Shown one piece after another: positions 37,103 through 45,058 of a stretch of 64,000 bases of DNA. Every line of letters starts with the position of its first letter. The first letter of the stretch is position 1. Location: the NCBI GenBank assembly GCA_947452675.1, contig CANGDL010000002.1, positions 1 through 64,000 on the forward strand. The letters are read 5' to 3'. The notes below the pieces were generated by a model. That model was not told the DNA's origin. It saw only the letters and a list, made by a program, of their open reading frames with translations, and searched no databases. The stretch is from Microbacteriaceae bacterium (GTDB lineage: Bacteria; Actinomycetota; Actinomycetes; Actinomycetales; Microbacteriaceae). A program made the position numbers and the translations under genes.

Positions 37103-38062
37103 ATGCACGTGTCGGAACTCACACTCTTGAGGAACCTGAGATCTTTCTCAAGGTACAGCATCCTGGCCGGGGTGCTTATTTCCATTGTGCTCAAAATAAC
37201 CGGCATATTCCCGCTCGAACTACAGGTGATTTTGGCCTTGATCGCCCTCGCGATTGGAATCCCGCACGGAGCCGTTGACCACATCGTAACCGTGCCCAAA
37301 TTTTCCGGTTTGAAGCGCACCCTGTTCTTTGGCGCATACCTCTCTGTTGTCGGCCTCGCCATTTTTGGCATCCTTGCGCAGAACACCATTGGTTTCCAAT
37401 TGGTGGTGCTGATGAGTGCGGTCCATTTTGGAATCGGTGACGCGGCATACATCAGCGAAATTGATCGTCGCCGCGGCTCCGCTAAGGTCTTCCCCAAATT
37501 GGTCTATGCGCTTGCCGCCGGATTCATCCCGGTGTTGATTCCTCTCGTAAGTGCTGAGAGTTCGCAAGCCTTGCAGCGAGTCAACCCTCACCTGGTGGCT
37601 TGGTCGGGCAATCTCGCCCCGACTATTTTCACAATCACCGCAGCGTTCGCCGGCGTCGCTCTTCTCGTCATGACCTTTAGCCAACGATGGCAGGAACTCG
37701 TCGACCTCGCACTGCTCACCTCGCTCGCTTTGCTGGCCCCGCCGCTAGTGGCATTCGCGTTCTATTTCGGCCTCTGGCACGCGTTGCGCCACACCGGGCG
37801 ACTCACTCTCGAACTCGAAAGCTCTCGACTTATGCACAAAATAGGCCGATCCACCTCCGCCTTCTTTAAGGCCTTTCTGGCAGGGGTGCCGGCACTGATT
37901 GCCACCCTCGCATTCGCTTTGGTGCTCGGCCTCTCACGCAATCTTCAGCTAAACCAAGACTTCCTTTGGTACCTACTCGTCGTAGTCTGGGCTTTGACCG
38001 TGCCGCACATGGCTTTGACCGCAAGGATGGACTTCCGCGCGCTTAGCTCAAGGGTTGGCTAG
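37103..38062 (+). CDS. blh: Brp/Blh-type beta-carotene 15,15'-dioxygenase
   Basis: The 319-residue membrane enzyme should cleave beta-carotene to two retinals. Histidine motifs match the Blh iron ligands: GIPHGAVDH (H54, H60 region), a central SAVHFGIGD, FGLWHALRH and VPHM. It has about eight hydrophobic helices. It is divergent from crtYc-crtYd, which make its substrate's rings. In Luna-type actinobacteria retinal serves actinorhodopsin; no rhodopsin gene lies in this window. The 3' end overlaps the LysE-family gene by 4 bp. Confidence 0.9.
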   Translation: MHVSELTLLRNLRSFSRYSILAGVLISIVLKITGIFPLELQVILALIALAIGIPHGAVDHIVTVPKFSGLKRTLFFGAYLSVVGLAIFGILAQNTIGFQLVVLMSAVHFGIGDAAYISEIDRRRGSAKVFPKLVYALAAGFIPVLIPLVSAESSQALQRVNPHLVAWSGNLAPTIFTITAAFAGVALLVMTFSQRWQELVDLALLTSLALLAPPLVAFAFYFGLWHALRHTGRLTLELESSRLMHKIGRSTSAFFKAFLAGVPALIATLAFALVLGLSRNLQLNQDFLWYLLVVVWALTVPHMALTARMDFRALSSRVG

Positions 38063-38655
38063 TGCAAAAATAAAACCGGCAGCATCGACAGCACGAGCAG
38101 GATTGCCGACACGATGTTGAAAATTTTTCGGCGTGCAGGCACGCTCAGCCAATTCTTGAGAACTTGCCCAGCCACAGCCCAAAGTAGTGCGCCCGGATAG
38201 GTAAAGACTAAGAACACCAGGCAGATAAATGCGGTGGCACCAAGCCCAGATCCCACCGGCACAAAGGCGGTCATAAATGAACCGACAACAATCCAAGCCT
38301 TCGGGTTCACAAACTGGAAGGTGGTTGCTTTTGCAAAGCCGATGTATTTTGCTTGGGCTGTCTCAGACTTCGTTGTGCTTTTGACGATCAATAATGCCAA
38401 CCAAACGATGTATGCGAAGCCGAACCATTTGAGAACCTGATAAACAACCGGCAAAGTTGTGAAAATGACCCCGAGCCCAGCACCCAGGGCAATCATCATC
38501 CCGGTGAGACCGGCCATGATGCCGTTCAGGTATGGGACAGATTTGCGTAGCCCAAAGTTTGCGCCGGAGGAAAGCAGGAAGGTGTTGTTTGGCCCGGGTG
38601 TCACCGAAGTAACAAAGCTGAATATAGCAACCGCAACAAGTAAGCTCCAAGTCAT
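38059..38655 (-). CDS. LysE-family amino-acid exporter
   Basis: The 198-residue membrane protein has six helices and the family motif SVTPGPNNTFLLSSGANFG near residue 20, then FVNPKAWI in the middle. These are typical of the LysE/RhtB superfamily, which exports amino acids such as lysine, threonine or homoserine lactone. The substrate cannot be assigned. It converges with blh (4-bp overlap) and has no partner gene. Confidence 0.9.
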   Translation of the reverse strand: MTWSLLVAVAIFSFVTSVTPGPNNTFLLSSGANFGLRKSVPYLNGIMAGLTGMMIALGAGLGVIFTTLPVVYQVLKWFGFAYIVWLALLIVKSTTKSETAQAKYIGFAKATTFQFVNPKAWIVVGSFMTAFVPVGSGLGATAFICLVFLVFTYPGALLWAVAGQVLKNWLSVPARRKIFNIVSAILLVLSMLPVLFLH

Positions 38656-38747
38656 GGCTCGAGTCTAGGTGATGCAGCCGATCGCCTGAACGGGATCAGT
38701 TTTGGAAATTGTCCGTTGTTTTTTAACTATTTTGGGGCCAAAAGTAG

Positions 38748-38759
38748 TTGACTAGTCAA
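38748..38759. promoter_or_regulatory. Perfect palindrome TTGACTAGTCAA before the small LRR surface gene
   Basis: The 12-bp perfect palindrome ends 26 nt upstream of the ATG at 38786. Just before it (38727-38747) is a second, imperfect inverted repeat (actattttgg / ccaaaagtagt). This is probably a regulator site. TTGAC could also be a -35 box, but no fitting -10 is seen. Confidence 0.4.
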
Positions 38760-38785
38760 AACAAACGAGTTTGAGGTCGATAACC

Positions 38786-40228
38786 ATGCACAAGGGCCGC
38801 CCCCATATTCGAAGGGTTCCTAGATTTTTGAATCGAACCGCACTGGGGTTTGTCATCGCGCTGCTTGCCACTCCTTTGCTTCCGCAATCTAGTGCCTCCG
38901 CCACGGCTGCAGTGCCGCTTGATCCGGTCACTACCTTTGCCTGCCCTGGCGGCGGATTTTATGATGTGGACGCCAATGGGGTTGCCTCTCGAGGCGGCAC
39001 CGGACAGTATCTTGACTCGACCGGAGTCGTCATACCGGCTGGAAATTGTGCTGGGAACTTGGTCTTAGATTCTTCGGTTAAGCGAATCGAAGAGTTTGGT
39101 TTCGCCTCGGCTCCACTCACCGCGGTGACGCTTCCGAACCACCTGGAATCCATCGGTCGCGGAGCCTTCAGCGACACACAAATAACTTCGCTAGTCATCC
39201 CGAACTCTGTCACGAGTATCGAGACCTCTGCATTCGGGTTGGTTCATCTCACCAGCCTGCAACTCGGAACCTCAGTTAGCAGCATTGGAAGCAGCGCATT
39301 TAGAGAGGCAGCTCTAACAACTCTGGTAGTTCCCAACTCGGTAACAACCATCGGCAGCAGTGCGTTCGCAGGCTCTCCCCTAACCTCGCTGAGTATTAAC
39401 AGCCCTTCACTAACGGTAGGTTCTTCGGCGTTCCGTGCGATTGCGAGTTCAAACCTTTCATGCTTCTATAACCTGGGCAACGCAAATCTCTCCCCTAGTG
39501 CCCTTCAAGCTGCGGCGTTGCCGCCTGCCTGTGTCATCCACCGAATTGCCACTACGGTCGGCCCAAACGGCGCAATCGCTTCGACACCTTCATACATTGA
39601 TGATGGTGCAAGCCCCGATTATGTGTTTGTACCCTCGGCCGGCTACCAGGTTGATGCGGTTCAAGTCGACTCGGCAGACGTCACAGGTTCTCTGGTCCAA
39701 ACCACCGACCAATCCAGGTCCTATACCTTTGCCCCGGTGACCACGGATCACACTCTGAGCGTCACCTTCAAGCCGATTCCGGTGTCAAACCCGGCTCCGC
39801 CTTCAACTCCGAACCCAACTGTGGCACCGACCCCCGAAGTGAGTGCGTCTCCGACTCCGACTGCGACCCCGAGCCCAACGCCAACACCGACCACCGAGCC
39901 GGTGCCAACCAGTGACAGGCCAAGGATTTCGGCCTTCAGGCTCATCGGGTTTGATCCCGGTTCAGCCCGTGTGAGCATGCCGGTTCAGCTTCAAATTGCC
40001 AAAATGGCCTCAAAACTTGCAGGTGCAAAGAAGATTTTGCTAACCGGCTATACCCAGGGGCCCACCGTGTTGAAGGTCGATTACTCGCTCTCTCTGCGGC
40101 GAGCCCAAACCATCCGTGCAGCTCTTCAAAAAATACTCGGTAACCAGGTTCACATCTCGGTGAAGTGCAGGCAATCAACTCAAGTTGGTTCTAGCTATAG
40201 AGCTGTACACATCTCTGTGTCTAGGTAG
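38786..40228 (+). CDS. Secreted LRR_5 protein with Pro-Thr linker and OmpA-like C-terminus
   Basis: The 480-residue protein is a short relative of the 1,670-residue protein at 25915. Start ATG 38786 has GAGG 9 nt upstream; the in-frame TTG at 38771 is less likely. Order: basic n-region and signal peptide ending near SASA; a Cys-bearing lead segment (CPGGGFYDVDANGVA); BspA-type LRR_5 repeats (about residues 92-208, LPNSVTxIxxxAF); a bacterial-repeat domain (about 248-330); a Pro-Thr linker (about 330-375); an OmpA-like domain (about 376-480) with GYTQGP and LSLRRAQTIRAAL. Lead segment, LRR and C-terminus align with the larger protein, but the propeller is absent. It is probably held at the wall. 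Confidence 0.88.
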   Translation: MHKGRPHIRRVPRFLNRTALGFVIALLATPLLPQSSASATAAVPLDPVTTFACPGGGFYDVDANGVASRGGTGQYLDSTGVVIPAGNCAGNLVLDSSVKRIEEFGFASAPLTAVTLPNHLESIGRGAFSDTQITSLVIPNSVTSIETSAFGLVHLTSLQLGTSVSSIGSSAFREAALTTLVVPNSVTTIGSSAFAGSPLTSLSINSPSLTVGSSAFRAIASSNLSCFYNLGNANLSPSALQAAALPPACVIHRIATTVGPNGAIASTPSYIDDGASPDYVFVPSAGYQVDAVQVDSADVTGSLVQTTDQSRSYTFAPVTTDHTLSVTFKPIPVSNPAPPSTPNPTVAPTPEVSASPTPTATPSPTPTPTTEPVPTSDRPRISAFRLIGFDPGSARVSMPVQLQIAKMASKLAGAKKILLTGYTQGPTVLKVDYSLSLRRAQTIRAALQKILGNQVHISVKCRQSTQVGSSYRAVHISVSR

Positions 40229-40260
40229 CCCAACCGCTATGTCCCAAAATTGGTCATGAA

Positions 40261-40294
40261 AAAACCCGGCTCTCGTGAGAAGAAACCGGGTTTT
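40261..40294. terminator. Bidirectional terminator
   Basis: The arms AAAACCCGG (40261-40269) and CCGGGTTTT (40286-40294) form a stem with A and T runs on both sides. It can end the LRR surface gene on the plus strand and the tRNA-Arg on the minus strand. Confidence 0.8.
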
Positions 40295-40296
40295 AG

Positions 40297-40369
40297 TGCG
40301 CTTGGAGGGACTCGAACCCCCAACCTTCTGATCCGTAGTCAGATGCTCTATCCATTGAGCTACAAACGC
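40297..40369 (-). tRNA. tRNA-Arg (anticodon ACG), copy 1
   Basis: The 73-nt cloverleaf on the minus strand has a GCGTTTG acceptor paired with CAAGCGC plus discriminator A, D-stem GCTC, anticodon loop CTACGGA, and a T arm with GTTCGAGTC. CCA is not encoded. It is identical over its length to copy 2 at 52206-52278 and shares that copy's upstream flank. Confidence 0.95.
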
Positions 40370-40374
40370 GAGGA

Positions 40375-40407
40375 GAAAAAGATGAAAAGTTCTTTTCAAT
40401 CTTTTTC
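40375..40407 (-). promoter_or_regulatory. Hairpin just upstream of tRNA-Arg copy 1
   Basis: Arms at 40375-40389 and 40392-40407 pair with a single bulged A, forming a 15-bp stem directly 5' of the tRNA. The matching hairpin at copy 2 is 52284-52316, with compensatory changes. A T-rich end on the minus strand makes it look like a terminator of upstream transcription or a leader structure. Confidence 0.55.
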
Positions 40408-40540
40408 GACGAGCGATTTGCCGAGCCTGAAAGGCGAGGACAAACGCACATCTCTTGCGTTACAAGGTGGAACTTTATTGCCTAGGCAACTTTAGAAGTT
40501 TACTTGGTCTGCTGGACCTTGTAAACCCCACATGTGGCGA

Positions 40541-42151
40541 CTAGCGCAAAACCTTGATCGCCTGCTGGCTGGCGAGCGGGGCGAATTGGGCGTTTCCAGT
40601 GTTTGAAATGCTCAAAACGCAAAGCCCAGTTTTGCCGGAAGCAGACAATACATAACTCGAGCGACTCAGAGAAATTTTGCAAGGGCCACTTACCGATGCC
40701 TTAATTCCAAGCCCGCTCGAGACGTGGTTAGCGAAAGAATATTTCGCATTCACCTTTAGCGACTTCGGGAGCCTTAGCGCAGCTAGCGACTGGTTTTGCC
40801 TTGCGGTGGCGATGGGCGTCAACACTGGTTGGCTCGGCTTGGAAACCACAGGAGGGGCGACGACTGTGATGGCAGAACATGCCGAGGCAGCCGAGGCGCC
40901 ACGCACCGAGGTCGTGAACCCGCTTGGGCAAGGAGTTGCCGCCAAGGCTCCTGGAGTATCGACATAGGATCCAATCGGTGCGAGGTTGCAAGTCGATGCT
41001 CCGCTGTTTGGCTGGAAGTAACCGAGATCGCACGGGACTTCTGCGCTGGCACTCAAGACGTCCACGAACTTGCCCGGCTGGGCCGGCAAACATGCCACCT
41101 TATTTGCATCTGGTTGGTAGGTTCCTAAACCACATGGCACCTGGCGAGTATGGTCAGTTGGGCTTACATAAGAGCCTGGAGCAGAGACGGTGCAGACTGC
41201 CGCACCGACTGACGAAAAGGTTCCGTCAACACAAGGATCGGCAGCTGAAGCCCCCTGAGCTGCCGAGGTTCCTGCCGGTGCCTGGATACAAGAAGTGCGA
41301 GCTGTTTGGGGTTGGTAGAAACCACCTTGACACAGGGCGGCGGCGACTGCATTAGCTGTCGCAACAAAAGAGCCCGCAGGGGACGGCAAACATGACGTTT
41401 GCCCCGATTGCGCCTGGTAATAACCCGGTCCGCATCCAACCTGAGCTGTTTTGGCCGAATTTGCGTAGTAACCAGGAGAAGCGACAGTGCAAGCTGCCGC
41501 GCCAGCTGCCGAGAATGATCCGTCCGGACAGCTAAGGGCTACGGCGGCTCCCAAAGGAGCGTATGTTCCGGCTGTTGCTTGCTGAGTGCAGTCGGTTTGG
41601 CCGGTTAGCGGTTGAAAATATCCAGCGGGACATGGGCTAGCCGATGCCGCACTCACGTTAGACACGAAACTACCGGCTGGTGCTGGAAGGCATGCCGTTT
41701 GTCCTGGTTGTGGTTGATAGGTTCCTGGAGAGCAGGCAACCTGATCGGTTTTAGCCGAGTTTGCATAGGTGCCGGGTGGCGCAAGTCGACAAGCCGACGA
41801 ACCTGTCGCTCCAGCGAACGATCCCGCTTCACAAGGAATTGGAGCAATCGATCCTTGCGGTGAATAAGTTCCAACGGGAACGATTAGGCATAGGGTCTGG
41901 CCAGCATCCGGTTGATAAAAACCAGCGGCACATTGCGAGGCAAATTTTGCGCCTGCGGAATCAACGTAAGAGCCTGCCGGGGCCGGCACGCAAGAGATGT
42001 TCTCCGTTACCGAGGAATATCCGGTCGATGAAAACGTGCCTTGAGCACAGGTTATGGCGTCGCTCGCGGCGGCAAAGCCCGGGCTTGGCGCCGAGAGCAA
42101 GCTCAAAAGAGTTGTGATTGTCAGGAGCAGGCCCGCGAGTAGTTTGTTCAC
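40541..42151 (-). CDS. Secreted cysteine-repeat (GCC2/GCC3, ephrin-receptor-like) protein
   Basis: The 536-residue protein has a clear signal peptide (MNKLLAGLLLTITTLLSLLSAPSPGFAA). It is followed by about twelve two-cysteine units to about residue 430, of the type CxxGxYQPxxGQTxCLPAPAGSFV. This is the GCC2/GCC3 or ephrin-receptor-like pattern, common in eukaryotes. Units vary in a three-unit order (SF, TY, YF), suggesting triplet duplication. The last about 105 residues form a separate domain with one cysteine pair (GPCKISLSRSSY, GKTGLCVLSISN) and no OmpA-like motif or membrane anchor. With 24 repeat cysteines it should be disulfide-rich outside the cell. It lies between tRNA-Arg copy 1 and the displaced tRNA fragment. 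Function unknown. Confidence 0.85.
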   Translation of the reverse strand: MNKLLAGLLLTITTLLSLLSAPSPGFAAASDAITCAQGTFSSTGYSSVTENISCVPAPAGSYVDSAGAKFASQCAAGFYQPDAGQTLCLIVPVGTYSPQGSIAPIPCEAGSFAGATGSSACRLAPPGTYANSAKTDQVACSPGTYQPQPGQTACLPAPAGSFVSNVSAASASPCPAGYFQPLTGQTDCTQQATAGTYAPLGAAVALSCPDGSFSAAGAAACTVASPGYYANSAKTAQVGCGPGYYQAQSGQTSCLPSPAGSFVATANAVAAALCQGGFYQPQTARTSCIQAPAGTSAAQGASAADPCVDGTFSSVGAAVCTVSAPGSYVSPTDHTRQVPCGLGTYQPDANKVACLPAQPGKFVDVLSASAEVPCDLGYFQPNSGASTCNLAPIGSYVDTPGALAATPCPSGFTTSVRGASAASACSAITVVAPPVVSKPSQPVLTPIATARQNQSLAALRLPKSLKVNAKYSFANHVSSGLGIKASVSGPCKISLSRSSYVLSASGKTGLCVLSISNTGNAQFAPLASQQAIKVLR

Positions 42152-42192
42152 AATATGAATCTAACCACCGAAAGGTAGCCCGAGTAAAAAAG

Positions 42193-42209
42193 ACCAGAAG
42201 GTATCTGGT
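42193..42209 (-). terminator. Terminator left behind by the displaced tRNA-Arg 3' end
   Basis: ACCAGA and TCTGGT pair around a 5-nt loop, followed on the minus strand by CTTTTTTA. It lies 9 nt beyond the displaced tRNA fragment, so it was probably the original tRNA-Arg terminator before the element inserted. Confidence 0.65.
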
Positions 42210-42218
42210 GTTTTATTG

Positions 42219-42277
42219 GTGCGCTTGGAGGGACTCGAACCCCCAACCTTCTGATCCGTAGTCAGATGCTCTATCCA
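42219..42277. repeat. attL-type direct repeat: displaced 3' part of tRNA-Arg
   Basis: The 59 bp are identical to 52205-52263, covering the tRNA-Arg 3' end through the anticodon arm into the D arm. The match ends at atcca, after which the rest of the tRNA is missing. This is the scar expected when an element integrates into the 3' part of a tRNA gene and restores the gene at its other end. Confidence 0.92.
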
Positions 42278-42344
42278 AGCACTCTGGTTACACAGCCGAT
42301 TTTACAAGGACCTTAGGACATCTGGTTCAGATTGCTTGAGGCTA

Positions 42345-42365
42345 AATCGCTGACCAATCGCTGAC
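42345..42365. repeat. Paired aatcgctgac motifs near the left end
   Basis: AATCGCTGAC occurs at 42345-42354 and 42356-42365 (11-bp period). The same motif occurs twice at 52089-52110 (12-bp period), in the same orientation, just inside the right end. Repeated motifs flanking a tyrosine-integrase crossover site usually are arm-type integrase or excisionase sites. Confidence 0.55.
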
Positions 42366-42465
42366 TGCCGTGCTGACCACGGTGACTACTGCCTAACTCT
42401 TCTCCTGCTGGCTGCGTCCAAGCCCTGGTGTGCTCCTGAAAATGATTGCGCTAAAGGGTGGGGGG

Positions 42466-43521
42466 TCATGCCTCGGCGTCTATAGGAATCCAGATCTGCT
42501 TGAGGGGCAGCCTTGCCTTCATCTCGTTGTCTAGAACTGGATAGTGCTTATAGATGGACTGGATGATGTCATCGATGGTCCAAACACGAATGTTGAAATA
42601 CTGGGTCTCCAAGTAGGTTTTGGCTGGTCCAGTGACACCACCGAAAGTTACCAATAGGGCTTGATCAGCCTGGAATCTATGGATAGCCCCATTCAACTGC
42701 TGCAAAACGGTGTCGCTAACTGCTCCAGTCTGCGACTTGACCTGCACTACTAGTTTTGGTGAATCCATGCCTAATGGACCCATTCCCGCAAGCACGTCCA
42801 CACCACCATCAGCACCTGGAGGGCTGTTTCGACACTTGAAACCCTCAGCAGTTAGAAGCGCTTCTACTAACTCAGATAGTTCGTGACCTTTGAAATCTTC
42901 TTGAAGACTCTTGGCGATTTCGTCTTGGGCAACCTCTGCCAGGTTGATTGCGTCACTTACTTCTACGGTTTCATCCTGCGGAACTTCCGATGTCTTCGTT
43001 GCGCCAGGATTCAATGCACTACGTGCACCAGGGTCCTGCTTTCCAGCCATTACCTGTTCAAGTCGGTATGCGGCATCGTTGTTGCCAACCTCAAAGATCG
43101 TAAGTGCAGAACCGAGTTGGTATCGCATGTCTTGTTTCAAAACAGACTTTGAGACGTCTGTCTTCAACCACTTCACTTGGATTACGTGACGTTTGGTTGG
43201 GTCTTCCTCCTTGGCGAGGTACTTATAGCCGCCACCGATTACCTGACCGAAGGCGATCTGCGAAGTTGAACGTATAGGCAGCACGATGTAGTCGCCATCT
43301 TGAATGCGTGTTCTGAGTGTCCAGAGTTGACCAGTCAGGTTGGCGACCACATTCTTTGAACCCCCATACACGTCTGCAACAATCGCTCGGAGTTGCTCCT
43401 TATCCGAAACGCCTGTGAGGTCTGGCATTTCATGCCATCCACCTCCGACCACACCGTTAGCAAAGCCCCACTCGGTGCGCTCACCACTCCGACCTGTTCT
43501 TACAGTCCAAAACTTAGCCAT
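42466..43521 (-). CDS. Mrr-like restriction endonuclease with PUA/EVE-like N-terminus
   Basis: The 351-residue protein has an N-terminal part (about 1-145) with GDYIVLPIRSTSQIAFGQVIGG, which I read as a PUA/EVE-like domain of the kind that recognises modified bases. A linker leads to an Mrr-type PD-(D/E)xK nuclease (about 210-310): GHELSELVEALLTAEGF, then GADGGVD (D242) and VVQVKSQ (Q260, K262). It starts 3 nt after the hsdM stop, so it is the fourth gene of the hsd operon. A modification-dependent nuclease is likely. A coexisting Hsd methylase implies its target differs from the Hsd mark. Confidence 0.8.
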   Translation of the reverse strand: MAKFWTVRTGRSGERTEWGFANGVVGGGWHEMPDLTGVSDKEQLRAIVADVYGGSKNVVANLTGQLWTLRTRIQDGDYIVLPIRSTSQIAFGQVIGGGYKYLAKEEDPTKRHVIQVKWLKTDVSKSVLKQDMRYQLGSALTIFEVGNNDAAYRLEQVMAGKQDPGARSALNPGATKTSEVPQDETVEVSDAINLAEVAQDEIAKSLQEDFKGHELSELVEALLTAEGFKCRNSPPGADGGVDVLAGMGPLGMDSPKLVVQVKSQTGAVSDTVLQQLNGAIHRFQADQALLVTFGGVTGPAKTYLETQYFNIRVWTIDDIIQSIYKHYPVLDNEMKARLPLKQIWIPIDAEA

Positions 43522-43524
43522 GGC

Positions 43525-45057
43525 TTATTCCCCTTCACTCTTTCCAGCATTTAGCGCATCGAGCACTGCCTGGATCTCCTCGACCGCAGACTGAAGGCTC
43601 TCAAGAATCTCCTCTGCGATGACCTCAGGTGCTGGTAGATCCGCAGAGTCGACGATTGAGTCATCCTTCAACCAAAGGATGTCCAGATTCGTCTTGTCAC
43701 GAGCAATGAGTTCTTCATAGGTGAACTTCTTGAATCGCTCAGACTCGGCTCGATCCTGGCGATGTCCAGCACAGTAGGACTGAACGAACTCTTCTAGGTC
43801 TGCACGTTTTAGACTCTTAGTCTTTTGAGTGAAGTGCATGTTGGTTCGGAAGTCATACACCCAGATCTCTTTAGTCCAAGGCGTTTCAGACGCTGGCTTC
43901 TTTTCAAAGAACAAGACGTTTGCTTTTACGCCACCTGCATAGAAGATGCCAGTTGGGAGTCTAAGGAGGGTGTGCACGTTGAACTCTTTGAGTAAACGTT
44001 GGCGGATGGTTTCACCTGCACCCCCTTCAAATAGGACGTTGTCTGGCAATACAACAGCGGCTCGACCATTCACATCAAGGATGGTTTTGATGTGCTGAAC
44101 GAAGTTCAACTGCTTGTTTGAAGTGGTAACCCAGAAATCTGGGCGAAGAATGGCGAGATTGTTCTTGCCGACCTTGCCGTCTTCAGTGACGAAGGTGTTC
44201 GAAGCCTTAGTTCCAAAAGGAGGGTTGGCTAGTACAACTGAGTAACGCTTGCCAGGATCTGCAGTAAGGGAGTCGCCTACATAAATAGGTGAATCAGCAC
44301 CAGGCTTTACCATGCCGTGAAGAATCATGTTCATGGATGCAAGACGGGCAGGACCGTCGCCTAGTTCAGTGCCTGAGGCAAAAGCAGTCTGAAGGTGCTC
44401 GGTCTCTTTTGGAGAGTTTGCGGTTGGGGCAGCGTGTTCAAATGCTGAGAGCAAGAATCCACCTGAGCCAACGGCTGGATCATGCAAGGTGTCCTTGGCT
44501 GTCACCTGCATTACGTCGACCATGGCTGCAATGAGTGCACGTGGTGTGAAGTACTGACCAGCGCCAGACTTCATGTCTTCAGCGCCTTTTTGGAGCAGCG
44601 ACTCGTAGGCGTCGCCCTTGATGTCAGTGCCCGTCGCTGACCAGTTCTGCTTATCGATCAGGTCAACTATCAACTGCTTCAACTTTGCAGGGTCCTTGAA
44701 GCGACTTTGTGCACTACGGAAGATTGTTCCAAGTACACCTTTTTGTTTTCCAAGCGTAGAAAGAATGTGGTTGTAGGTCTCTTCAAGTTGAGAACCGTCG
44801 GCATCGAGAAGACGCTGCCAGGAGCAATCCTCAGGAACGATCCCTTTCTCAGGGTTGATCTTGCGAGTCTCACGCTCATGCGCCATCTTCAGGAACAACA
44901 GATAGGTCAACTGGTCCGTGTATTCAACGACATGCACACCATCGTCACGAAGTACTGCGCAAAATGCCCAGAGTTTGTCCACGAGTTGGCGTGATGGCGA
45001 TTTAGCCATTCGCTCCTCATTTGATGCGCAGACGGCACATGCGATTGCGTTTGCCAA
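43525..45057 (-). CDS. hsdM: Type I restriction-modification methyltransferase subunit
   Basis: The 510-residue N6-adenine methyltransferase has an HsdM N-terminal helical domain (RQLVDKLWAFCAVLRDDG), the GQYFTPR motif (167-173), SAM-binding DPAVGSGG (193-200) and catalytic NPPFG (278-282). The chosen TTG at 45057 has GAGGAG 7-8 nt upstream and lies 1 nt past the hsdS stop. An ATG at 45009 (MAKSPSRQLVDKLW) also has AGGAG close by and fits usual N-termini better. It acts with HsdS to methylate host DNA. Confidence 0.95.
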   Translation of the reverse strand: MANAIACAVCASNEERMAKSPSRQLVDKLWAFCAVLRDDGVHVVEYTDQLTYLLFLKMAHERETRKINPEKGIVPEDCSWQRLLDADGSQLEETYNHILSTLGKQKGVLGTIFRSAQSRFKDPAKLKQLIVDLIDKQNWSATGTDIKGDAYESLLQKGAEDMKSGAGQYFTPRALIAAMVDVMQVTAKDTLHDPAVGSGGFLLSAFEHAAPTANSPKETEHLQTAFASGTELGDGPARLASMNMILHGMVKPGADSPIYVGDSLTADPGKRYSVVLANPPFGTKASNTFVTEDGKVGKNNLAILRPDFWVTTSNKQLNFVQHIKTILDVNGRAAVVLPDNVLFEGGAGETIRQRLLKEFNVHTLLRLPTGIFYAGGVKANVLFFEKKPASETPWTKEIWVYDFRTNMHFTQKTKSLKRADLEEFVQSYCAGHRQDRAESERFKKFTYEELIARDKTNLDILWLKDDSIVDSADLPAPEVIAEEILESLQSAVEEIQAVLDALNAGKSEGE

Positions 45058-45058
45058 T

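Larger units (their letters stand above)
40297..40452. repeat. Duplicated tRNA-Arg plus 5' flank, copy A
   Basis: This 156-bp block aligns without gaps to 52206-52361. The tRNA part is identical, and the 83-bp flank has 8 differences. Four of these are two compensatory pairs in an inverted repeat (TGAAAAG-TT-CTTTTCA here, TGAAAGC-TT-GCTTTCA there). Similarity stops abruptly at the right edge. Confidence 0.85.
42152..42465. other. Non-coding left junction of the tRNA-Arg element
   Basis: This stretch holds the promoter side of the cysteine-repeat gene, a terminator (42193-42209), the displaced 3' tRNA fragment (42219-42277) and repeated aatcgctgac motifs (42345-42365). No credible gene is visible. 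Confidence 0.6.

Noticed and set aside
40315-40490. Plus-strand reading frame across tRNA-Arg (LGGTRTPNLLIRSQMLYPLSY)
   Set aside because: It is the antisense of the tRNA gene, a well-known false ORF; the same peptide appears at copy 2.
40382-40495. Small gene starting ATG behind AGGAG, with a counterpart at 52291
   Set aside because: The two copies differ only by residue-changing substitutions, and some are compensatory in a hairpin, so coding selection is unlikely.
42219-42277. A third tRNA-Arg gene
   Set aside because: The 5' acceptor strand and part of the D arm are missing, so it is an integration scar.
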